A stretch of 64,000 bases of DNA, taken from Flavobacteriaceae bacterium (GTDB lineage: Bacteria; Bacteroidota; Bacteroidia; Flavobacteriales; Flavobacteriaceae). Shown in pieces: positions 57,737 to 64,000 of the stretch. Both the position numbers and the translations under genes were made by a program. Location of the stretch: positions 40,164 through 104,163 of the forward strand of contig JAHEHF010000001.1 of the NCBI GenBank assembly GCA_024644745.1. Reading direction: 5' to 3'. How positions within the stretch are numbered: the first letter of the stretch is position 1; every line of letters begins with the position of its first letter. The notes beneath the pieces are model-generated. The model was not told the origin of the DNA and made no database searches. It saw nothing but the letters and a program-made list of their open reading frames with translations.

Positions 57737-58648
57737 TTAATTAATGGTCGTTATCTTACAATAGTCCACGTCCATCTGCAGTCGTGCATTTTTAGGAACT
57801 TTAATTCTTATGGTTTTTTTAACTTTTACCTTTTGTCTCTTTTCCATGATCTTTTTAATCTGATACTCCCTTTCCTTTGCCCCTTTCTCGATCATTATTT
57901 TTCTTTCGGCGTTGTATTGTGCCATCTCCTCTTTAACTTTCACCTCTGCTTCTATCATTTCTTTCCTAACCTCTTTCATTGCCTTTTCGACCTCCCGCTT
58001 TGCTCTCTCTATTTCCTTTTGCATCTCCTTTTGATTCATGACCATCTCAGCTCTATTTTCTTTAAGCTCTTCTTTCAGACGCTCCAACTGTTCCTTGTTC
58101 TCTTCCTGCCATTGTTTCAAATATTCACTGCTGTTTTGAAATTCCTGAAAATCAAAGTCGATAGAATCATGATCAAAGTGAAAACTCTGAGGTATGTTTA
58201 TGTCTATATCCGGAAAATTCTCAAATTCCGGCAAAACAAAATTTACCGAGTCCATGATTTCAACGATAGTACTGCTAATTTGAGGTATATCAAGGACCAC
58301 ATTACCCAAATATTTATCACTGTGGATAAAGAAATATTCATTGCCAAAGTTACTGGATACCGACCTGATACTGATCTTTTCCGGAGTTGCCTGTGCACTG
58401 ATGTCCCAATCGTTAAAAAGTTTCTGAGCTTCTTCCTCAGGGAGTCCCTGAACAGTCATGATTCCCTGAACTTCAACTTTGTTTTTATTCCATTCTATGA
58501 TCTCAATTTCGGAATAGGAAGCTTCAATGGTAACGGCCACATCACTGTTGGCTTTATATTCCTGCAATGGTGTTTCAAATTGCTGGGCATAAAGGCTCAT
58601 AGCGAATAAGCAGGCCAACGTTCCTAATTTAAATCGTGTGTTGTTCAT
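57737..58648 (-). CDS. Secreted DUF4097-like protein with long charged coiled-coil segment
   Basis: Signal peptide (KLGTLACLFAMSLYAQQ), beta-rich N-part, then EELKENRAEMVMNQKEMQKEIERAKREVEKAMKEVRKEMIEAEVKVKEEMAQYNAERK, C-term KTIRIKVPKNARLQMDVDYCKITTIN. Confidence 0.75.
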   Translation of the reverse strand: MNNTRFKLGTLACLFAMSLYAQQFETPLQEYKANSDVAVTIEASYSEIEIIEWNKNKVEVQGIMTVQGLPEEEAQKLFNDWDISAQATPEKISIRSVSSNFGNEYFFIHSDKYLGNVVLDIPQISSTIVEIMDSVNFVLPEFENFPDIDINIPQSFHFDHDSIDFDFQEFQNSSEYLKQWQEENKEQLERLKEELKENRAEMVMNQKEMQKEIERAKREVEKAMKEVRKEMIEAEVKVKEEMAQYNAERKIMIEKGAKEREYQIKKIMEKRQKVKVKKTIRIKVPKNARLQMDVDYCKITTIN

Positions 58649-59186
58649 TTTGCTGTGTTTTTAATTTTTTTAATTCATTTTTTAAATCAATCATCAATTG
58701 CAGCCTCATTTGTAAGTTATCAATCAGATTATTGATCAACTGCTCGTCAATTTTATCGATTTGAAGTTTTTCACTCTCCAACTGATATTCTTTTGTCAAA
58801 ATTTTCATTTTCTCAAAATAGCCATCAAGTATCATTTTATTCTCATCCGTAACTTTCAGGTTTGCCATTTCAAAACTGATGGCTGTCAGGTAATAATTTT
58901 CTATTTTTTTCAGTTCCGGAGAAAACTCCTCCAGGCTCACCTTGGAGACAGGAGTTTCCAACTGCTGTGCGGGAACATTTTGCTCATTTGTAAGCAGGTA
59001 ACCCAAACTGAACAACATGAGAACTGATGCTGCAATCATCAGAAATTTTATAGGATTGGTAGACTTTCTGTGTAATTCCCTTTGCAACTTTTGCTCAAAA
59101 ACAGACCGGTGGTCCTTTGATAATTCTCTCAACATCTTTTCTCTTTTTATTTTATCTCTCAATTCAACTTTCATAATTTCCCTCAA
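58629..59186 (-). CDS. Membrane-anchored anti-sigma-factor-like protein
   Basis: Short cytosolic N-region, single TM (IKFLMIAASVLMLFSLGYLL), overlaps the 3' end of the ECF sigma gene. Confidence 0.65.
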   Translation of the reverse strand: MREIMKVELRDKIKREKMLRELSKDHRSVFEQKLQRELHRKSTNPIKFLMIAASVLMLFSLGYLLTNEQNVPAQQLETPVSKVSLEEFSPELKKIENYYLTAISFEMANLKVTDENKMILDGYFEKMKILTKEYQLESEKLQIDKIDEQLINNLIDNLQMRLQLMIDLKNELKKLKTQQNEQHTI

Positions 59187-59709
59187 TTAATAGTTCTTTC
59201 AATTTGCTTTTTCCACGTGACAATTGGGATCTGGATGCCACTTCCGAGATTTCCAGGATTTGTGAGACTTCCTGATGATCATATCCCTCCAGCAAAATCA
59301 GTTTTACCACGTTTTTACACTTCTGAGGCAGCGCTTCTATACACTTGTAAATCGCTGACATTTTGATTTCACTTTCTATTTCCCAGGGTCCGTCATCGGG
59401 AAGATATTCAACATTATCCTGCAATTCAACCGTTGTGACCTTCTGTTTCTTCAACCAGTCAAGGCTTTGATTGATGACAATTCTTTTAAGCCATGCGCCA
59501 AAGGTAGCCTCACCTGTAAAAGTTTCTATTTTCTTAAAAGCCTTAATAAAAGCCTCCTGCATGACATCCTGAGCAATTGCGTCATCTTTGACAAAATTAT
59601 ACGCCGTGTTAAACATGGCTTTGCAATACGAATCGTATAATTTCATTTGAGCCCGGCGGTCGTTATTCCTGCACTGATCAATCAAATGCGTTTCAAAATT
59701 TCTGTCCAT
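59164..59709 (-). CDS. RNA polymerase ECF-type sigma-70 factor
   Basis: MKLYDSYCKAMFNTAYNFVKDDAIAQDVMQEAFIKAFKKIETF, FGAWLKRIVINQSLDWLKKQK, YDHQEVSQILEISEVASRSQLSRGKSKLKELL. Confidence 0.95.
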   Translation of the reverse strand: MDRNFETHLIDQCRNNDRRAQMKLYDSYCKAMFNTAYNFVKDDAIAQDVMQEAFIKAFKKIETFTGEATFGAWLKRIVINQSLDWLKKQKVTTVELQDNVEYLPDDGPWEIESEIKMSAIYKCIEALPQKCKNVVKLILLEGYDHQEVSQILEISEVASRSQLSRGKSKLKELLIEGNYES

Positions 59710-59827
59710 TTAGATCTAATTCTACTTTAAATACGATACAATTATTTAACTGTTGCATTTTTTTAAAACTAAATTTACGAATCTTCTTTATATATGAAAT
59801 AAAACAGTGCACTTAGAACCCTTCTGC

Positions 59828-59860
59828 CATAAAAAAAGGGACCATCCGGTCCCTTTTTCT
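59828..59860 (-). terminator. Rho-independent terminator
   Basis: AAAAAGGGACC-ATCC-GGTCCCTTTTT downstream of the immunophilin gene. Confidence 0.88.
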
Positions 59861-59879
59861 AATTGAATATACAATGTGA

Positions 59880-60989
59880 TCAATTCGGATCTACGATTTC
59901 CAACTGGAACAGCAGGTCGGTATTCGGAGGGATCACACCTTGTGCGCCTTGCTCTCCATATGCGAGATGGGATGGGATGATCAGCATGACCTTATCCCCA
60001 TAATTCATTTGCTGTAATCCTTCCTTAAATCCGGGGATCAGAGCCGCATCCGGACTGTAATCCATCGGAATGGCATTGTATCCGTTCATCTTTGCTCTCC
60101 TTCTGTCATATTTGCCATAGCTTTCCGCAATTTCCTGTATATTGGAATCAAACAGGTCTCCTGTAGTGAAATATCCAGCATAAAATACATCCACCTTGGA
60201 TCCGATGACAGGCTTCTCGCCATTACCTTTAGTGATGGAAATAATTTTCAGACCAGAAGGCAGTTCAATAGCATCGGCCTCATGATCCTTTACAAACTGC
60301 ATCAACTCCTCTTTCAGCTTCTCTTTGGCCTGTTGTGCGAGTTTTTGCTTCTCCTCTATACGCTCAAAATAAGTATTAAATTCAGCAGCAGCATCGAAGG
60401 CCCTGGCCTCTTTTCCTATTCTGATAATTTCAATTTTTTGTATCACATCATTCTGCTGCATGGAATCCACAACTTCCTGACCAAATACGACATGTCCGAA
60501 AACCGTGTGTCTTCCGTCCAGAAACTTGGTTTCCTTGTGTGTGATAAAGAACTGGCTTCCATTCGAATCGGGCCCCGAATTGGCCATGGACAAAATTCCC
60601 GGTCCATCGTGAGACAATTTGATGTTTCCACTTTCATCGGTCACAAATTCATCCTCAAATTTATATCCGGGATCTCCTGTACCATTCCCCCTCGGGTCTC
60701 CTCCCTGAATCATAAAATCCTCTACAATGCGATGAAACTTGAGTCCATCGTAAAAAGGCTTATCCCTGTGCGCCTCATCCACATAAGCATTTGTACCCTC
60801 TGCCAGGGAAACAAAATTCGATACGGTGATCGGTACTATTTCATACTCCAGCTTCAAAAGAATATCCCCTCTATCGGTTTGAAGATCTGCATAAATGCCA
60901 TCATCAAGATCGTTGTATTTGGCACTTTTACAAGAGATGATACTGATCAAAATAACCAGTAGAATTGATTTAATTATTTTCATTTTCAC
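59880..60989 (-). CDS. Cyclophilin-FKBP dual-domain peptidyl-prolyl isomerase, lipoprotein
   Basis: N-part cyclophilin (FHRIVEDFMIQGGDPRGNGTGDPGYKFEDEF, GSQFFITHKETKFLDGRHTVFG); C-part FKBP (VDVFYAGYFTTGDLFDSN, LIPGFKEGLQQMNYGDKVMLIIPSHLAYGEQGAQGVIPPNTDLLFQLEIVD). Confidence 0.92.
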   Translation of the reverse strand: MKMKIIKSILLVILISIISCKSAKYNDLDDGIYADLQTDRGDILLKLEYEIVPITVSNFVSLAEGTNAYVDEAHRDKPFYDGLKFHRIVEDFMIQGGDPRGNGTGDPGYKFEDEFVTDESGNIKLSHDGPGILSMANSGPDSNGSQFFITHKETKFLDGRHTVFGHVVFGQEVVDSMQQNDVIQKIEIIRIGKEARAFDAAAEFNTYFERIEEKQKLAQQAKEKLKEELMQFVKDHEADAIELPSGLKIISITKGNGEKPVIGSKVDVFYAGYFTTGDLFDSNIQEIAESYGKYDRRRAKMNGYNAIPMDYSPDAALIPGFKEGLQQMNYGDKVMLIIPSHLAYGEQGAQGVIPPNTDLLFQLEIVDPN

Positions 60990-61521
60990 TTAATTTATTG
61001 ATTTTTAATAGTTTTACTGTATAAATTAACGGCTCATTGGGTCTTACTTTGTCATTTCCGGCATAACCATAAGCCTTGTGAGAAGGAAACAAAAAGGTAA
61101 CCGTTTCACCTTCCTTCATCAGTTTAATACCATCCTGCAGACCCGTGATCAGCTCCTCTTTATCAACAAGGTAGCTTTTTGTGCCAAGATCCTGCTCTTT
61201 GTACAGCACAGAGTCATTCAGCGCCCTGATCTCATGGGTGAAAAATACTTCATCGCCCCGCTTTGGACTGTAAGCATTCTGTTCTACCCTTTTCTTGTAA
61301 TAATACCAAAAACCATGGGATGAATTATAATAGTCATGGACGCTGTCTGTTTCCATTTTTTTCATTAAAATCTGATTCTCAAGGGTATTGAGCACTTTAT
61401 TGCGCTCTATGGATTCATTCATAAAAGAACCCGTCTTTCTTACGATGGGCTTTCTCGCTTCAGGACTCGAACAAGCAGCAAGTACGAGCATCATGAACAG
61501 CAGAGGTGTGAAGTATTTCAT
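60970..61521 (-). CDS. gldI: Gliding motility-associated peptidyl-prolyl isomerase GldI (FKBP lipoprotein)
   Basis: Lipobox VLAACSSPEARKPIVRKTGSFMNESIERNK; FKBP core LITGLQDGIKLMKEGETVTFLFPSHKAYGYAG. Confidence 0.9.
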   Translation of the reverse strand: MKYFTPLLFMMLVLAACSSPEARKPIVRKTGSFMNESIERNKVLNTLENQILMKKMETDSVHDYYNSSHGFWYYYKKRVEQNAYSPKRGDEVFFTHEIRALNDSVLYKEQDLGTKSYLVDKEELITGLQDGIKLMKEGETVTFLFPSHKAYGYAGNDKVRPNEPLIYTVKLLKINKLSENENN

Positions 61522-62543
61522 TCGGGCAGTATTAATTCATTTTTAAGGGTCGGAAGCAGGTCCACAAATTTCTTAACGGTGTCTTTTAAGGAAAGTTCAC
61601 TTCTTCCTCCGGCAGCATTGATATGACCTCCACCGTTAAAATAATTCCTGGCAAATTCATTCACTGAAAATTCACCTACAGACCTCAGCGACATCTTAAT
61701 TATCTTTTGTTTTTTATCTTCTATAAAGATCACAGCGAACATCACATTTTTTAAGGATAAAGCATAATTCACGAATCCTTCGGTATCCCCTCTCTGGAAA
61801 TTGCACCTGTTGAGTTCTTTCTGTGACAAAGTAATATAGGCTGTATGAAACCTTTCGAGTACCACCATATTCTCCAAGGCCTTTCCCAGTAGCTGTAATC
61901 GATCATAGGTGTTTACATCGTAAATTTTATTGTAGATCTCTGAGTTTTTCGCCCCTTTGTCAAGTAAATCTGCGATGATCCTGTGCGTGTGACTTGTCGT
62001 TGCCGGAAACCGGAAAGATCCTGTATCTGTTAGTATGCCCGCATACAAACAAGTCGCAACGTCATTGTCAATAAGATCGAGCTGTCCCATCTTTTCAATA
62101 AACTGATAAATCATTTGACTCGTGGAACTCATCGAAGGATCAACATAAGAGTAAGCTGCATAATCATCGGGTTGCTGGTGGTGGTCAATCATGATATATA
62201 AAGGCTCAATCTCTTCCATGATAGCCTCCATCGCCTCTCCCAAGCGATGAAATGCATTAAAATCAAGGGTAAAAACAAGCTCTGCCTCCTTCAAGATCCG
62301 ACTGCCCTCCTTCTTATTACTTTCAAAAATGACGATATCACTTTCACCAGGTAGCCACTTTAGAAATTCCGGGCAATCATTCGGTGAAACGACTTTGACC
62401 TGATGGTCGAGCTTACGCAAAAACAAATACAGCGCCAGACTGGCTCCATAGGCATCACCGTCGGGATTTCTATGAGTCACAATGGCTATTTTATGGGATT
62501 TGGAAAGCAGCTTTTTTACGCTTAGGAAATCTTCTGTATTCAT
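61518..62543 (-). CDS. DHH/DHHA1 phosphoesterase (NrnA-like oligoribonuclease/pAp phosphatase)
   Basis: VTHRNPDGDAYGASLALYLFL, MIDHHQQPDDYA, TDTGSFRFPATTSHTHRIIADLL, NGGGHINAAGGRS. Confidence 0.93.
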   Translation of the reverse strand: MNTEDFLSVKKLLSKSHKIAIVTHRNPDGDAYGASLALYLFLRKLDHQVKVVSPNDCPEFLKWLPGESDIVIFESNKKEGSRILKEAELVFTLDFNAFHRLGEAMEAIMEEIEPLYIMIDHHQQPDDYAAYSYVDPSMSSTSQMIYQFIEKMGQLDLIDNDVATCLYAGILTDTGSFRFPATTSHTHRIIADLLDKGAKNSEIYNKIYDVNTYDRLQLLGKALENMVVLERFHTAYITLSQKELNRCNFQRGDTEGFVNYALSLKNVMFAVIFIEDKKQKIIKMSLRSVGEFSVNEFARNYFNGGGHINAAGGRSELSLKDTVKKFVDLLPTLKNELILPE

Positions 62544-62646
62544 AGGTTGCGAATATACGATAAAATTAATATTATCATTCTTATTTCACATTCTTTAAGA
62601 TAGTTTTCATTTCTTTGTTGAACCCAATTGCAGAAGGTCCAATTCA

Positions 62647-63696
62647 TTGTCAACTTTTATGAAAAAAGCAAAATACTTTAGTTTGATCATGATCATTTTA
62701 CTTGCAGCTTGTGGCAGGAAAAATGAAGCAGCCAAAAACCAAAAACTTGATGATTCAGATGATTTCATCATCGCCTTCGGCTCCTGCAACAATCAGCATA
62801 TCGAGAATGAATTATGGGGACCCATCATTGGAAACAAACCTGACCTGTTTATCTGGGCAGGTGACATTATTTATACCGACACCGATGACATGCAGCTGAT
62901 GAGAAAAAATTATCAGAAAATGAAGAACAATGCTGCCTATCGATATTTCAAAGACAGCATATCCGTTTTAGGGGTCTGGGATGATCATGATTACGGCATG
63001 AATGATGGTGGGGCTTATTACGCCAAAAAAGACAGTGCCCAACAAATGTTTTTGGATTTCTTCGATCTTGATCCGGACGATGCAAGGCGGAGACAAAAGG
63101 GAATCTATTTTTCAAAGTTGTATGAAACAGGCGAAAATTCAGTACGCATCATACTGCTCGACACAAGGTATTTCAGAAGCGACCTGACCAAAGACCCTGA
63201 AGGCGAAAAACGCTATGTTCCAAGCTCCGACAGTACCACGACCATGCTGGGAGCAGCGCAATGGGAATGGTTGGAGAAAGAACTCAATCATTCAAAGGCC
63301 GATTTTAACATCATTGTAAGCAGCATACAATTCTTATCCAACAAACATGGCTATGAGAGCTGGGGTAATATGCCGCATGAAGCAGCCCGAATGAAGAAAA
63401 TAATCACAGGCTCCGGGGCCGAGGGTACCATCATTTTATCAGGAGACAGGCATTTGGCTGAAATCTCAATAGATTCCGTCAAAGGTGCGGGTGATCCCTT
63501 GGTCGATTTTACCTCCAGCGGGATGACACACAGTTGGACCTCTTTCAATGGAGAAGATAACCCGTATCGGGTTTCTAAAGTAGTGGTTGAAAAGAATTTT
63601 GGCCTGCTGCGATTTGACTTCAAGGAAAAAACGGTAAAAATGGAAATCAGGGGAAAAGACAATGTTCTTTTTCAATCCTACCTCCAGAAATATTAA
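62647..63696 (+). CDS. PhoD-like alkaline phosphatase family lipoprotein
   Basis: Lipobox LLAACGRK; FGSCNNQHIENELW, IWAGDIIYTDTDD, GVWDDHDYGMNDGG, ILSGDRHLAEIS. Confidence 0.9.
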   Translation: MSTFMKKAKYFSLIMIILLAACGRKNEAAKNQKLDDSDDFIIAFGSCNNQHIENELWGPIIGNKPDLFIWAGDIIYTDTDDMQLMRKNYQKMKNNAAYRYFKDSISVLGVWDDHDYGMNDGGAYYAKKDSAQQMFLDFFDLDPDDARRRQKGIYFSKLYETGENSVRIILLDTRYFRSDLTKDPEGEKRYVPSSDSTTTMLGAAQWEWLEKELNHSKADFNIIVSSIQFLSNKHGYESWGNMPHEAARMKKIITGSGAEGTIILSGDRHLAEISIDSVKGAGDPLVDFTSSGMTHSWTSFNGEDNPYRVSKVVVEKNFGLLRFDFKEKTVKMEIRGKDNVLFQSYLQKY

Positions 63697-63737
63697 AAAA
63701 TTGACCAAGATTCTTGTGTTGTACAATGGAAATCATC

Positions 63738-63745
63738 TATTTTTG
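63738..63745 (+). promoter_or_regulatory. Candidate -7 box (TATTTTTG) for ndk
   Basis: TAnnTTTG match 26 nt upstream of ATG 63772; TTG triplets upstream at 16 or 21 nt spacing. Confidence 0.45.
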
Positions 63746-63771
63746 CACAAAATTTGAAATAAAAAACAAGC

Positions 63772-64000
63772 ATGACAACAAATAGAACATTCACAATGTT
63801 AAAACCCGACTCATTGGAAAAAGGGAATACAGGTGCCATTTTGGAAAAAATAAATACGGCAGGATTTAAGATCGTGGCCATGAAACAGACACAGCTTTCA
63901 AAAAGAGACGCTGAAGCTTTTTATGCGGTTCACAAGGAAAGGCCTTTCTTTCATGACCTGGTCGAATACATGACCCGCGGCCCCATCGTGGCAGCCATAC
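63772..64000 (+). CDS. ndk: Nucleoside-diphosphate kinase, 5' part (runs off the window)
   Basis: [76 protein letters not shown]. Confidence 0.95.
   Translation, partial: MTTNRTFTMLKPDSLEKGNTGAILEKINTAGFKIVAMKQTQLSKRDAEAFYAVHKERPFFHDLVEYMTRGPIVAAI

Noticed and set aside
57833-58609. 258-aa plus-strand ORF (MSLFHDLFNLILPFLCPF...)
   Set aside because: Antisense to the K/E-rich coiled-coil gene 57737-58648; F/L-rich composition is the mirror of K/E codons, and no independent start context.
60282-60962. 226-aa plus-strand ORF
   Set aside because: Antisense to the clear cyclophilin-FKBP gene; low-complexity hydrophobic, no family motifs.
1-64000. CRISPR array, IS element, prophage or defence island
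   Set aside because: No regularly spaced repeats, transposase, integrase, restriction, Cas or toxin-antitoxin motifs seen in the ORFs; gene content is core chromosomal.

Overview
The window looks like a chromosomal segment of a Bacteroidota bacterium, probably Flavobacteriaceae. Evidence: AT-rich spacers, TAnnTTTG-type -7 promoter boxes, a fused CcoNO, GldI and bacillithiol genes. It is gene-dense and mostly housekeeping or metabolic: glyA (partial), fumarylacetoacetase, proDH, aroB, bshA, Dps/OxyR, a probable Kdo8N (8-amino-Kdo) sugar operon (kdnA-kdsB-kdnB), add, queD, idi, prfC, a two-gene NAD-linked formate dehydrogenase, pntAa-Ab-B, nth, uvrA, tRNA-His, bshB1, ggt, rocD, an Fnr-type regulator with a complete cbb3 oxidase/maturation cluster, tandem PPK2 kinases, lgt, yidD, cysS, an ECF sigma/anti-sigma-like/coiled-coil operon, a cyclophilin-FKBP chimera next to gldI, a DHH phosphoesterase, a PhoD-like phosphatase and ndk (partial). 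I saw no CRISPR array, IS element, prophage, rRNA or recognisable defence system. The most interesting signals are the Kdo8N operon, the dual-domain immunophilin beside gldI, a highly ordered but functionally unassigned ~490-aa protein (30791-32260), the ECF operon with a charged coiled-coil inserted in a DUF4097-like protein, TTGAT repeats at exact 13-nt spacing in the dps/oxyR spacer, a one-heme CcoP, a TauE/SafE-like gene that appears to lack a canonical start, and an unlisted 46-aa ORF. All family assignments are from reading the translated sequences; no database search was run.
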